Below, piece after piece: positions 10,001 through 16,983 of a DNA stretch of 58,516 bases. Numbering within the stretch: position 1 is the first letter of the stretch; each line of letters begins with the position of its first letter. Both the position numbers and the translations under genes were made by a program. Source of the DNA: an uncultured Oscillospiraceae bacterium (GTDB taxonomy: Bacteria; Bacillota; Clostridia; Oscillospirales; Acutalibacteraceae); assembly GCA_900543305.1 (NCBI GenBank), contig UQQZ01000004.1:1-58516 (forward strand). The letters are read 5' to 3'. The notes below the pieces were generated by a model. The model had not been told where the DNA came from. It saw only the letters and a list, made by a program, of their open reading frames with translations, and did not search any database.

Positions 10001-10068
10001 GTCCAAGGTATCATACTCAAGCAGAGTGTGATAACCAAAACCAGAGCAAGAAACCTCTTCTTTTTCAT
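4045..10068 (-). CDS. giant NlpC/P60-Cna_B-ester-bond (VaFE/TQ) surface adhesin with VPKTG anchor
   Basis: 2007 aa. Signal peptide 1-28; NlpC/P60-like cysteine peptidase ~60-235 with nucleophile Cys in GMNCGGFVSYVL and His in DNHIGFYWG; about seven Cna_B/SpaA-type domains (~240-1040), several starting GGxxxxKxDSxxGxTPQG; six repeats of ~122 aa (~1043-1778) with conserved Thr in IGTTAT, VFExLY and Gln in DxxQTV, matching Thr-Gln ester-bond (VaFE/TQ) domains; two more Cna_B domains; VPKTG (~1970), TM and RRKK tail. Known: such domains make covalently locked stalks. Inferred: a wall-linked mating-contact protein carrying the element's VirB1-like wall hydrolase at its tip. Start ATG at 10068 (an adjoining GTG at 10071 is possible); ribosome site AAAGG. 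Confidence 0.9.
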   Translation of the reverse strand: MKKKRFLALVLVITLCLSMIPWTASAAQDSYSSVKSSVEGGTNYMTSLGVTRQAIVNELEAHESDSFYLGTPYHVEDWQSPKGDTSYNGQAGMNCGGFVSYVLRKAGINSTKVMELIQEVKGQTSWFGSGKPYDIMAGASNYRNLVENGELTAYVFQTKSEMLNSGVLEKGDIILMWYSRTPDPGEDNHIGFYWGDYEGDDLLWHSSESNPGGNAITSITPKSATSIYIVIKIEPSKPKEYTVTLTKTSADVSITQGNSAYSLAGAVYNVYKGTTASGSVVATFTTDSSGHATITPPLEDGTYAVKEVKPAKGFKLDPQTHVFTIDGADTSINVQDDPGTLTIRVVKKDSQTGTSPQGNASLAGAVYQVSYQKGGQTVTQNITSNADGSFPVINNIPLGTVTVQEISSPPGYQLDPTVHTYTIDGSQLVGDTFELVPNDITEDVKKGGLTIQKKDSQTGTTPQGDVSLAGISFEIVNKSQNAVVVNGSTAQPGQVAMTITTNASGVATTGANALPYGDYTVREVSTNNSMLLTFTEEIPVTISEDGQMLEYEAENDVVRGGITVTKQDSQMGSTPQGNSSFAGIDFEVINRSANPVVVNGQTYAVGDVVMTITTDDSGTASTGNDALPYGTYEVREARTNESMLLTWTGETVQVRQNGHSVAITAVNEVERGGISLEKLDSITGSTPQGDADFEGITFQIINNSRNPVMVEGQKYQPGEVVKTLVTDSEGKASTADDLLPYGEYILHESATNESMLNTMPDQTILIEDDGIIYEFDCPNEVVRGDVLIEKRDLESGLLTPLGGASLDGTLFEITNKSKNAVYVNGALYAPGEVCATIEVVDGIAQTENRALPYGTYEMVETKPGEGYLHTDKAVRHFTIRQDGQVVEYRDGDAAYNQVIRGDLQFVKVGEGGETNMGRFANVAFKLISETTGEEHIVVTDENGEVRTTTEWNPHSQNTNGNDGVEDETLWDDHAGTWFGLTTEGWMVDTQDEMCALPYDTYTLEELRCSGNEGYELVKVPHVTISRNNTTIYLGTLDDQFEGVPEIGTTATVNGEHTAEPAEEVTIVDTVTYKNLKVGQTYKLSGVLMDKSTGEPLLVGEGEEQTQVTAEVEFTPTSAEGTVELTYTLDASDLAGKAVVVFEDLYQGETLVASHADLEDEGQTVTFGQPSIGTTATIDGEKTAQPAEQITITDTVSYTGLTVGQEYKLSGVLMDKETGEPLLVGEGEEQTQVTAEATFTPSESSGTVEMLFTFDASSLVGKSVVVFETLYIGEEEVAAHTEIEDEGQTVSFEEGPKIGTTATVDGQHTAAPSEEVTIVDEVAYSGLTPGETYKVSGILMDKATGEPLLVGEQQITAEVEFTPEAESGTVELTYTLDASALAGTSVVVFETLYQGEVEVTSHADINDENQTVTFEEGPHIGTTATVDGQHTAAPSGEVTIVDEVAYSGLTPGETYKVSGILMDKATGEPLLVGEQQITAEVEFTPEAESGTVELTYTLDASALAGTSVVVFETLYQGDVEVTSHADINDENQTVTFEEEKPKIGTTATVDGQHTAAPSGEVTIVDEVAYSGLTPGETYTLYGVLMDKGTGQPLLVNGEQVTSASSFVPTAKDGTVEVTFTLNADDLVNKQVVVFETLYLDGKEIASHTDINDQGQTVTFGEKPEIGTTATVDGEKEAEPKKEVTITDTVEYSGLIPGKTYKITGVLMDKDSKKPLLVNDKEIIAEVEFTPEAESGTVELTYTLDTSALAGKHIVVFETLYYGDKEIASHADINDEDQTVVVTLKGRILGTKVDTDGTKLEGVVFGLFPEGTDSFTEENAAATAQTGKNGEFEFDKVPAGNWVIVELVTRPGYVLDTTPIEVVVDKEEISLGEIVNKYTRISIIKTDISTGNHLSGATLELYAPDGTLIDTWVSNGQPHELTKLAVGDGYVLKEVSAPKGYEIADAITFSVASTGDVQQIEMQDRPRDTTDVPKTGQTTPPIWVYVGVLVVVVAIVGGYVIYRRKKTIR
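4735..6940 (-). repeat. six tandem ~366-nt ester-bond-domain repeats
   Basis: Six consecutive units encode IGTTAT...QTV domains of the adhesin. Units 3-5 (about 5080-6190) are almost identical at DNA level over long stretches, for example the segments around 5390-5440, 5750-5800 and 6110-6160. This indicates recent duplication or gene conversion. Confidence 0.85.
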
Positions 10069-10104
10069 CACGTTTCGCCTTTCCTTTCTTAGAATTTTGG
10101 CATA

Positions 10105-10132
10105 AGAAAAGGCCCTCTGTTTCCAGAGAGCC
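10105..10132 (-). terminator. terminator downstream of the SLH gene
   Basis: GGCtCTCTG-gaaa-CAGAGgGCC stem on the minus strand followed by TTTTC. It separates the SLH gene from the adhesin operon. Confidence 0.8.
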
Positions 10133-10211
10133 TTTCACTCAGTATTCAATTTTCAGAAAACACCTCCTTCCGATGTTAGAACGATATTATAATCAGCTAG
10201 TATAGCTGCGG

Positions 10212-11243
10212 TTAGAGATATTCCCAGTGGCCCACTTCTTCCACCCATATTTCTTCTTCTACCGTTTGCCACTGGTATTCAATATGACCAGGTACATCTA
10301 CAACCCAGTATTTCTCACCAGTATATTCTGGATCGCTGGAAACCATGCTGTATCCTGCACACCCCACAGGTTTGTTATTCACCCAAGTGATGGAGTTTTC
10401 AATGTGTCTATTGATCTCTTCCAGGATTTCAGCTCTGTATCCGCAAGTATTGCATTGATACACCCAATGAGTATAGAACACATCCTCCCAATGGCCCACC
10501 TCTCCCACAGTAACCGGAACCAGTTCCATGCGTTCGACGGTTTCAAAGTGCCCTGGTTCATCCACAACCCAAACTTTTTCCTGCTGCGGTTGCTCCACCT
10601 GGGTAGCCAACAGCTCGTGAGCATTATAAAAGATTTGCGCTGTCTGGGCTCTGGTGGCAGTTCCCTGGGGCAGCAATTTGCCATCGCTGCCTGCCAAGAC
10701 TCCATGGGTTACAGCCCACGCCATGGCCTGCTGGGCGTACTCAGATACCTTTGTCCCATCGGGAAAATTCCATAGTTTTGTGGAATCGGAAGTGGTGTCG
10801 GCTCCCACCAACTGGGCGTATTTGTAAAAGATGGTGGCCATCTGCTCTCGAGTGATAGAACTATTCGGTGCAAACTTGCCGCCACCAACACCGCTCACTA
10901 CATCATTTTCCGCTGCCCACTCTACATAGGGGGCATAGTAATCGCTGCCTTTCACATCGGTAAATGAGATGATAGGGTATTTGCCGGTATCAACCCCATG
11001 AAATTTTCCCAGCACCGTGACGAACATCCCACGACTCATGGGCATTTCCGGCGAAAATTTATTTGTCGATGTACCACTGAATAGGTCGTTGGTATTCACA
11101 TGCTCCACGGCCTCGTAATACCATGCACTTGCGTTTACATCTGTGAAAGGATTTACCCAGGCAGCGAAAGCGCTTATGGGAGCTATCACCGCCAGAAGAA
11201 AGGCAACAGTAAGGCTGCAAAGCCTTTTGCCTTTTCCCTTCAT
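10212..11243 (-). CDS. S-layer homology (SLH) protein with His/Cys-rich C-terminal repeats
   Basis: 343 aa with a signal peptide (1-27, ...SAFAA). Three SLH domains follow (~30-90, 92-150, 155-212) with typical FTDV..WYYEAVEH, ITREQMATIFYKYA and ATRAQTAQIFYN cores, which bind secondary wall polymers. The C-terminal ~125 residues hold repeated V(V)D-P-GH-x-E and VGHWE motifs (four copies) plus a CNTCGY pair, suggesting metal binding or a disulfide. It has its own terminator, so it is probably a separate unit. It may anchor to the S-layer or wall in donor cells; the tail's function is not known to me. Confidence 0.88.
   Translation of the reverse strand: MKGKGKRLCSLTVAFLLAVIAPISAFAAWVNPFTDVNASAWYYEAVEHVNTNDLFSGTSTNKFSPEMPMSRGMFVTVLGKFHGVDTGKYPIISFTDVKGSDYYAPYVEWAAENDVVSGVGGGKFAPNSSITREQMATIFYKYAQLVGADTTSDSTKLWNFPDGTKVSEYAQQAMAWAVTHGVLAGSDGKLLPQGTATRAQTAQIFYNAHELLATQVEQPQQEKVWVVDEPGHFETVERMELVPVTVGEVGHWEDVFYTHWVYQCNTCGYRAEILEEINRHIENSITWVNNKPVGCAGYSMVSSDPEYTGEKYWVVDVPGHIEYQWQTVEEEIWVEEVGHWEYL
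10511..10530. repeat. degenerate copy of the dispersed palindrome, copy 2
   Basis: ACCGGAACCAGTTCC matches 14 of the 16 core positions; the right arm is interrupted (..CATG). It lies inside the SLH gene, where it encodes ELVPVT. This could be chance or a decayed copy. Confidence 0.4.
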
Positions 11244-11297
11244 TGTTATTCCTCCTTTTACCCTTGCTGACCAGAAACTTTTCCAGTCTATCTTACA

Positions 11298-12047
11298 TCA
11301 TAGCTCCATATCCTCCTCTTGTTCTGTTTCCTGATTTGGCAAGAGTTGGTCACACATTTCTTGGTAGAAATCCTGTGATACCTGAAACGTTCCTATCAGA
11401 TAGCCAGGCGTATGTTCATACTCCCGCAGTCCACGGTAATAGAACATTTTATCCGCATCCAAAATGACAAAGGGAGTCAGGCCATTGGCCAAGCACTCCT
11501 TGAACAAGATCATTCTACCTACCCGCCCATTGCCATCCTGAAAAGGATGGATGCTTTCAAAGCGATAGTGAAAATCTGCTATATCTTCCAGTGTGTGAAG
11601 GTTCTTCTGGCTCCACCTCGAAAGAAGAGCCCGCATACGGATTGGTACTTGCTTGGGTGTTGCAGTGCGTATATCTCCCACCGCATTTCCTACGCTTTTG
11701 TACTCCCCTACACGGAACCATGTCAATGCAGCATCGGTGGTTCCCGTCTTGAGAATACGGTGATACTCTTTCACCATTTCCTCGGTCAACGGCTCCTCCG
11801 CATGGTCCAGCATATAGTCAAATAACCGGAAGTGATTGGTTGTTTCCACTACATCATCCACTTTAATTGGAGCATCCCCTTCTGGAAAAAAAGACTTGGT
11901 TTCAAAAATGAATCGAGTCTGTTCCTCTGTTAAACGGCTACCCTCAATGTGATTACTGTTATAGGCAAATAAAATTTGCGTCCGGTGATAAAGACCACCT
12001 TTATACTGATGATCTCTCTCTGCTTTTAGCTGTTCTATCAGATCCAT
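11298..12047 (-). CDS. Fic-domain protein (probable AMPylase) with acidic EEDMEL C-terminus
   Basis: 249 aa. The Fic core HPFQDGNGRVGR (HxFx[DE]GNGRxxR) is intact, so nucleotidyl transfer, usually AMP from ATP to a target hydroxyl, is predicted. An N-terminal SNHIEG matches the inhibitory helix motif [ST]xxxE[GN], suggesting an autoinhibited class II Fic protein. The ribosome site lies within the last codons (AAG GAG GAG) of the HicB-like gene 3 nt upstream, so the two are coupled. The C-terminus ends QEEDMEL, shared with other cargo proteins of this element; the last 17 coding nt match those of the ArdC-like gene at 26.4 kb. Confidence 0.92.
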   Translation of the reverse strand: MDLIEQLKAERDHQYKGGLYHRTQILFAYNSNHIEGSRLTEEQTRFIFETKSFFPEGDAPIKVDDVVETTNHFRLFDYMLDHAEEPLTEEMVKEYHRILKTGTTDAALTWFRVGEYKSVGNAVGDIRTATPKQVPIRMRALLSRWSQKNLHTLEDIADFHYRFESIHPFQDGNGRVGRMILFKECLANGLTPFVILDADKMFYYRGLREYEHTPGYLIGTFQVSQDFYQEMCDQLLPNQETEQEEDMEL

Positions 12048-12050
12048 GTC

Positions 12051-12467
12051 TTACTCCTCCTTGGCTTGACCGTCATCCAAACCGGAACCAGTTCCGGTTT
12101 TTTCCTCTGACACACTTTCTAACTGATGTGCTGCTACAAACTCCATAAGAGCATTTTCCACTGTCTTATTAAAGGTTTGACTATGGGCGTGGGCATAAGA
12201 CATGAGAATCCGTTGCAGCTCCGGTTTGGTACGAATGGTAAATGTCCCTTGACAAACTGTTTTGGGATGTTTTCCCTTTTTTTCACAGTCGGCAAGGTAA
12301 CGATCCACCGCATCGTGAAATAGCCTCTCCATCTCTTGGATTGACTCACCACGAAAGGCCGGTATTTTCGTAACTCCCCGAACAGTTCCCACCAGTTTTT
12401 TTTCCTTGTCTGAGTATTCGATCAGGCCGTAGAAATCTTTATATCTCATGGCATTCTGATAGGCCAT
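12051..12467 (-). CDS. HicB-like antitoxin / RHH protein
   Basis: 138 aa. Residues 1-65 resemble the degenerate RNase-H-like HicB fold (MRYKDFYGLIEYSDKEKK, GTVRGV..IPAFRGESI, AVDRYLADCEKKGK), followed by a ribbon-helix-helix-like segment (GTFTIRTKPELQRILMSYAHAHSQTFNKTVENALMEF). No HicA toxin is adjacent; the only partner in the operon is the Fic gene, an uncommon pairing. The C-terminal KTGTGSG is encoded by a dispersed palindrome and looks like an added linker. A good promoter lies upstream (12491-12519), so it probably autoregulates. Confidence 0.8.
   Translation of the reverse strand: MAYQNAMRYKDFYGLIEYSDKEKKLVGTVRGVTKIPAFRGESIQEMERLFHDAVDRYLADCEKKGKHPKTVCQGTFTIRTKPELQRILMSYAHAHSQTFNKTVENALMEFVAAHQLESVSEEKTGTGSGLDDGQAKEE
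12079..12100. repeat. dispersed palindrome, copy 3
   Basis: AAA-CCGGAACCAGTTCCGG-TTT, perfect arms, inside the 3' end of the HicB-like gene. On the coding strand it reads KTGTGSG. Confidence 0.9.
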
Positions 12468-12490
12468 TGTTATCCTCTCCTTCTACTCTA

Positions 12491-12519
12491 ATTATATCAT
12501 CTCCTCTTCAACAATGCAA
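12491..12519 (-). promoter_or_regulatory. promoter of HicB-like/Fic operon
   Basis: Minus strand TTGCAT, 17-nt spacer, TATAAT, about 20 nt before the HicB-like ATG and its GGAGAGG ribosome site. Confidence 0.8.
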
Positions 12520-12549
12520 TCAAAAAATGATTACAAATTTATTCTGAAC

Positions 12550-12576
12550 AAAAAAGCTGGGATAATCCCAGCTTTT
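12550..12576. terminator. bidirectional terminator after hipA-like gene
   Basis: AAGCTGGGA-taa-TCCCAGCTT with A-run on the left and T-run on the right. On the minus strand it ends the HipA-like transcript before the HicB-like promoter. Confidence 0.85.
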
Positions 12577-12596
12577 ACATCAAAAGGTTTTCTAGC

Positions 12597-13715
12597 TCAA
12601 AGCTCATACTCGGTATCTTCTTTTTCCTGCTCCCGGTCCAAGCCCAGCTTTTCTTCGATCCACCGATCAGCCGATAAAACAAACTCTGTCAGGAAGTCCT
12701 CCTGCACTACTCCGGTAGAAAATGGCGGATCATTTGCAAGAGCTATGGCCTCATGGACCATTTCCCGCGAAGGAAGGGTCAATTCCAGCGCATATAGATC
12801 TGACAGGGCAGCAGGTTCCTCCCGTATAAGTTCCACAAACAGGCTGGAAAGCATCCCACCCTTTTGCGAAGCAGAAGAGGGATAACCACGGGACACCAGA
12901 GCAATATTGTGGTCAAACAGGGGAGCCAGGCCCAATACCTTACCAGTCTGACGATCCCGCAAAAAACCGTAGTTATTTGTGTGCCGGTCCATGTTAAACA
13001 CCAGACTATCCAGATACACCATGCCTACATACTGCATGGCTGCCTTGGGACACAGTGCCTTGATATTCCGGTAATTTTCTCCATAGTCCTCCTCGTCAAG
13101 CATGATGGCATAGGCAGGCTCGAAGTCATACCATCCTTCGGTAAAGTCCTTGCTACGGATGTAGTTTCCGTCCCGCTCGTAATGAGCCATGGGTAGCCCC
13201 ATGAGGCGGCCCAGGTGATAAATAAACAGCTCGGAAAATTGCTCCAACTCAGTGCCGGATTTTAGCATCCACCAGGCTCCGTCCCGATACTCCCAGCATT
13301 TTTCATAGCTGCCGGTGTTAGTAAGTTCCGGGGTGACCGCCTGGGCCGTGCCTTGCCGAAAAGAGTCCGGGTCCCCTCGCAGCGCCAGTCGGGAGAATGG
13401 ATTATCCTTTTGAAACTGCACTTGCTTGTAGGTCAGTTGTTCCCCCTCGGCCCGGAACCAATAAGCATCGGTAATGGTGGCCCCATGAACTCGTAGCACC
13501 GCCGCCAGATCATCGTTGGGAGCAAGGCGCAATGCCTTGCGCAGCAACCGAGAATTGGTCCGGTGGACATCAATCGCACGGCGGGTAAGCCACCCCTCCA
13601 CATCATCGTATTTTTGTAAATACAGAGGGCAATGGGTTGGGTCTATTACTTCCCGGCGATTGTCATGAACACGAGCCACAACTCTGTCCTCGGACATGAT
13701 CACACCATTAAGCAT
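12597..13715 (-). CDS. orphan HipA-like Ser/Thr kinase
   Basis: 372 aa from the ATG at 13715, chosen because a promoter (13743-13771) overlaps any longer reading and GAGG precedes this ATG. The C-terminal HipA kinase fold shows FNMDRHTNNYGF (catalytic Asp with Mg-binding Asn) and APLFDHN (metal-binding Asp). No HipB-like HTH antitoxin is adjacent, and the N-terminal region is unlike classical HipA. Known members phosphorylate aminoacyl-tRNA synthetases or other targets and can arrest growth; the target here is unknown. It ends KEDTEYEL, one of the shared acidic tails. Confidence 0.85.
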   Translation of the reverse strand: MLNGVIMSEDRVVARVHDNRREVIDPTHCPLYLQKYDDVEGWLTRRAIDVHRTNSRLLRKALRLAPNDDLAAVLRVHGATITDAYWFRAEGEQLTYKQVQFQKDNPFSRLALRGDPDSFRQGTAQAVTPELTNTGSYEKCWEYRDGAWWMLKSGTELEQFSELFIYHLGRLMGLPMAHYERDGNYIRSKDFTEGWYDFEPAYAIMLDEEDYGENYRNIKALCPKAAMQYVGMVYLDSLVFNMDRHTNNYGFLRDRQTGKVLGLAPLFDHNIALVSRGYPSSASQKGGMLSSLFVELIREEPAALSDLYALELTLPSREMVHEAIALANDPPFSTGVVQEDFLTEFVLSADRWIEEKLGLDREQEKEDTEYEL

Positions 13716-13742
13716 GGGAAACACCTCTTTTCTGATGCTGTT

Positions 13743-13771
13743 ATTATACCCGAAACCGGATATTTCCACAA
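13743..13771 (-). promoter_or_regulatory. promoter of HipA-like gene
   Basis: Minus strand TTGTGG, 17-nt spacer, TATAAT, 28 nt before the ATG at 13715. Confidence 0.75.
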
Positions 13772-13780
13772 GCCTAGAAT

Positions 13781-14227
13781 CTATAATTCAAGGCCATCCT
13801 CACCGGAAATCAATCGCTCCCAAGAAGCCTCGTTATTACGGAATTGCTCGATATAATCATTAAGGTCATCCACAAGTTTTCCGCATACTTCCATGAAGTC
13901 TGAGCTATCTGTCGCTTCGGTATCAAGGACTATATCCCAGAATTTTTCGGTTGCTTCTTCCGCTGCGATGGGGTAATCATTAACCAGTGTTTCCACACTG
14001 ACTCCTTTCTCGTTTGCTGCCTCCTGTAAGCATTGTTCTACTGCCTTGTCAAGATATGCAGCATTGACTCGCAGGGTTATATCTGCTCCGTCTATGTTGG
14101 GTTGTAATTGCCCATCAGCATAGTGGAGATAGTAGTAGAACTTATTATCACCAGTGACATCAAGTTCCACAGCCGAATCAAGGGATTTCAACCAAGTAGC
14201 AATATCTTGAGGTGTGTAATGTTCCAT
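13781..14227 (-). CDS. acidic hypothetical protein with GLEL tail
   Basis: 148 aa, strongly acidic, no TM or signal peptide, starting MEHYTPQDIATWLKSL; ribosome site AAAGGGGG. It contains an alpha-helical middle with paired acidic stretches (VLDTEATDSSDFMEVCGKLV) and ends ISGEDGLEL, the tail shared with Fic, HipA and the ArdC-like protein. Family not recognised. It is compact and acidic enough to be a DNA mimic or a chaperone/antitoxin for the HipA-like protein next door, but neither is shown. Confidence 0.75.
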   Translation of the reverse strand: MEHYTPQDIATWLKSLDSAVELDVTGDNKFYYYLHYADGQLQPNIDGADITLRVNAAYLDKAVEQCLQEAANEKGVSVETLVNDYPIAAEEATEKFWDIVLDTEATDSSDFMEVCGKLVDDLNDYIEQFRNNEASWERLISGEDGLEL

Positions 14228-14312
14228 GTTGGTTTTCCCCCTTTCTTTTCATCTCTTATCAAGGAAAAGCACCGTCCAGTATATGCCTTGCTTTTAACAC
14301 TGACGCACTTAT

Positions 14313-14603
14313 TTAATGAATGTTAGACCAGTGTTTTGCCATCTCCATGGTTGGCATTTTGAGCTGGGCATTTTCCTGGCGTAGCCGGTCACACTCCCGA
14401 TTGAGCATTTGAATTTCTTGGGCTGCGGCATCACGGATACGCTGGATTGCTTCTGCATGGGTAGACTGTTCTTCCCACAAAATTTTCTGATACTGTGCGT
14501 GAGCTTGTCGCTCTCCACGCTTGGACGCCACCTTCCATATTCCAGCACCAAAGAGTGTCAGGTATAACAGAATAAGCAGCAAACAGGCAAGCACGGAAAA
14601 CAT
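14313..14603 (-). CDS. small membrane protein with coiled coil downstream of virB4
   Basis: 96 aa from ATG 14603 with GGAGG 7 nt upstream. N-terminal TM (MFSVLACLLLILLYLTLFGAGIW), then a basic patch and a heptad-like coiled coil (residues ~40-85, ending ECDRLRQENAQLKMP). A longer reading of the same frame starts inside virB4 and is rejected. As the last gene of the transfer block it is probably a small accessory of the channel. Confidence 0.75.
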   Translation of the reverse strand: MFSVLACLLLILLYLTLFGAGIWKVASKRGERQAHAQYQKILWEEQSTHAEAIQRIRDAAAQEIQMLNRECDRLRQENAQLKMPTMEMAKHWSNIH

Positions 14604-14621
14604 GGTGGTTCCTCCTTCCTT

Positions 14622-14645
14622 AAAACCGGAACCAGTTCCGGTTTT
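14622..14645. repeat. dispersed palindrome, copy 4
   Basis: AAAA-CCGGAACCAGTTCCGG-TTTT, perfect arms. Its right end overlaps the virB4 stop codon (TAA at 14646-14644). Confidence 0.92.
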
Positions 14646-16983
14646 AATCCCAACGAACCTCTCGGGGATTTGTAGACAGCAAAGAGTAGAGTTTCGTGTC
14701 CGTGGGCATAGAGCTGACAAAAGGCACAAGAGCGCCGCCCACCTTGATAAGACCATGGCCAGGAGCCACATTTCGGAAGTAGACTTCTTGGTTGGGGGAG
14801 ATTTTATAAAGCTCTGCCAGCTGGGCGGCATTGGTGGGGCTCTGGTTGAGCATCACCACAAAGTCCGTGTTGGAAAGCATAGCTCTGCCCGTTTCAGAGG
14901 CGAGGACCTCCTCCACGTTTTGCGTTGCACCTGTGCAGTACCCGTTGTACTTGCGGATGCGTCGCCACAAGTTGCTGAAGAAAGTGCCTGTGTCCTCGTC
15001 CTGGAAAAGCAAGGCAAACTCATCGGCGTACACAAAGGTGATCTTCCCTTGTTTGTAGTTTCGCATGACACGGCTGAGAAGCTGGTCCAGGGTAATCAAG
15101 GTGCCCAAAGGCTTCATCTGATCCCGCAAGCCAGCCAGGGAGTAGCAGATCAGACTGTTTCTGGTGTTGATATTGGTGGGCCTGGAAAAATTGTCCAGAG
15201 CGCCCTCTACAAAGCGCTCCAAAGCCAACGAAAGCTCCTTGGCTCGTTCGTGTTTCATACCTTCCAAAGCAGCCTTGAAATCCCCCAGCAGGGGAACACG
15301 GCCTGTTCCTTTGGACCGCAAGAAATCCTTGTACACCTGGCGCACCGCCCTGTCGATCAGAGATTTTGTCTGTGCGTCCAGACCATCACCCTCCATGACC
15401 TTTTCACAAAACGTTGTAAGAAACTCCGTTTTATAGGCCAGCGGGTTTCGCTCGGTCATATCCAATTCCAGATCAAAGGGATTGATGCTGTCCACGCCAA
15501 CATGGAACACCTCTCCCCCTAACTCCAGAGTCAAATTATTGTACTCAGACTCAGGATCAAGGATCAAGAAATCGGCCTGTTCTGGAGGATATTTGAACCG
15601 TAATTCTACCAGCTCTTCTTTACAGAAGAACGATTTGCCACCACCGGTCATGCCCAGCACAAAACCGTTGCCGGAGGATTTTGCCAACCGGTCCACCACC
15701 ACTAAATTTCGGGTGATTGCGTTCTGACCGTAGAGGACTCCGGTGGGATCACAAAGCTCCTGAGCATTAAACGGCATAAATGCGGCCAGACTTTCCGTGC
15801 TCAGAGTGCGGTCCATGGAAATACGGTCCAGGCCATAGGGAAGAACCGTATTCAGGGCATCCAACTGCTGTTCCGTGCAGATGATAAACTCACAGTTCAC
15901 ATCACGGGCCACCGTGCGGATCAGCTCTGTGTCAGAGTTCAGCTTTTCCAGAGTGGGTGCCATGTGGGCAATGGTGATCGTGGCCACCACAAGGCCGCAA
16001 TCACGCACGGTAATGTCGTTCAAACTGTCTGTGATAACCTGGCGCTCCTTCTTGATGTTGTAGGGCTCGGGAACCACGATTTTTGTGCGTTCCAACTGTT
16101 TCTGCTGATACCGCATGGAGTTTGCCTCTACGGAGTCCAGCTTGCTCTGGTAAAACTTCACGGCCTCATCCGTGGGAACCGGCAGGAATGACACAGACAG
16201 GATAATTTCCGTATCCAGGTTGGTCAGCCGGGAAAGAGTGCTGTCATCAATCCAACTGGCGTATTCCGTCATTGCCAAAACCCGCACATATCGGTCGCCA
16301 ATTTGGAAATGATCCCTTCCTGGAACAAAGCTCATGGGAGCAATACTGTCCTTGAAGCTATGACCTTTCCGCTGCTTTTCCTTAAAGTCAAACTGCCAAT
16401 AGGCTTCGTCCCCTTGACGGTAAAAATCATGGAGGATTCTCAGGCGGTCACTCAGCCCGATTGGTTCAAAGTTGCTTCCCATTCCAGCAAAGCGCAGGGC
16501 CATTTCTGTTCCTACTCGGTCAAAATGCACCTTCGCTTCTTTGGGAGTGTTCTTAGCCACGGACATGGTGAAATAGCGCTCCTGTATGATGCCGGTTCCC
16601 CGTCCGATTTGGGTTTCCAACTGTGTGTTTAGCTCTTCCCGGAAGGGGTCATATCTGTCCCCGGTGAGAGGATATCGCAATGAGTCCAATAAATCCTCAT
16701 TGATCCGGCGATTCACAATAGTTATCTGGGATATTTCTGAGGCTGTGCAGCTTTTATTGATAGATCGAAGGTCACGAATCAGGCTTTCCTGTTGGCTTTG
16801 ATCCGCAATGGTGTAGTTTATGTCACTGAACTGGTAGCTCTTCGAGTAAATACCCCCGTTGGACAAAAACATCCCATCTTCATAAACAGTATCTATCGGG
16901 ATCAGATCCTGTGTGGACCTGGGACGGGTATAATACCCTCGTTCACGATGTCTTCTTTTTACTCTTCTTTCGCTTTGCAGCAT
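14644..16983 (-). CDS. virB4: VirB4/TrbE-family conjugation ATPase
   Basis: 779 aa from ATG 16983, preferred over 17019 because it has GAGG upstream and a shorter overlap with prgI. Walker A is GMTGGGKSFF (about residue 442) and Walker B is FVYADEFALLF (about 646). The N-terminal half carries the usual VirB4 domain (for example NLDTEIILSVSFLPVPTDE). It is the energising ATPase of the Gram-positive T4SS at the membrane, interacting with PrgI and VirB6. Length is normal for the family. Confidence 0.95.
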   Translation of the reverse strand: MLQSERRVKRRHRERGYYTRPRSTQDLIPIDTVYEDGMFLSNGGIYSKSYQFSDINYTIADQSQQESLIRDLRSINKSCTASEISQITIVNRRINEDLLDSLRYPLTGDRYDPFREELNTQLETQIGRGTGIIQERYFTMSVAKNTPKEAKVHFDRVGTEMALRFAGMGSNFEPIGLSDRLRILHDFYRQGDEAYWQFDFKEKQRKGHSFKDSIAPMSFVPGRDHFQIGDRYVRVLAMTEYASWIDDSTLSRLTNLDTEIILSVSFLPVPTDEAVKFYQSKLDSVEANSMRYQQKQLERTKIVVPEPYNIKKERQVITDSLNDITVRDCGLVVATITIAHMAPTLEKLNSDTELIRTVARDVNCEFIICTEQQLDALNTVLPYGLDRISMDRTLSTESLAAFMPFNAQELCDPTGVLYGQNAITRNLVVVDRLAKSSGNGFVLGMTGGGKSFFCKEELVELRFKYPPEQADFLILDPESEYNNLTLELGGEVFHVGVDSINPFDLELDMTERNPLAYKTEFLTTFCEKVMEGDGLDAQTKSLIDRAVRQVYKDFLRSKGTGRVPLLGDFKAALEGMKHERAKELSLALERFVEGALDNFSRPTNINTRNSLICYSLAGLRDQMKPLGTLITLDQLLSRVMRNYKQGKITFVYADEFALLFQDEDTGTFFSNLWRRIRKYNGYCTGATQNVEEVLASETGRAMLSNTDFVVMLNQSPTNAAQLAELYKISPNQEVYFRNVAPGHGLIKVGGALVPFVSSMPTDTKLYSLLSTNPREVRWD

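Noticed and set aside
14604..14831. longer start for the coiled-coil protein
   Set aside because: Would lie in the virB4 3' end and cross the palindrome; ATG 14603 has GGAGG.
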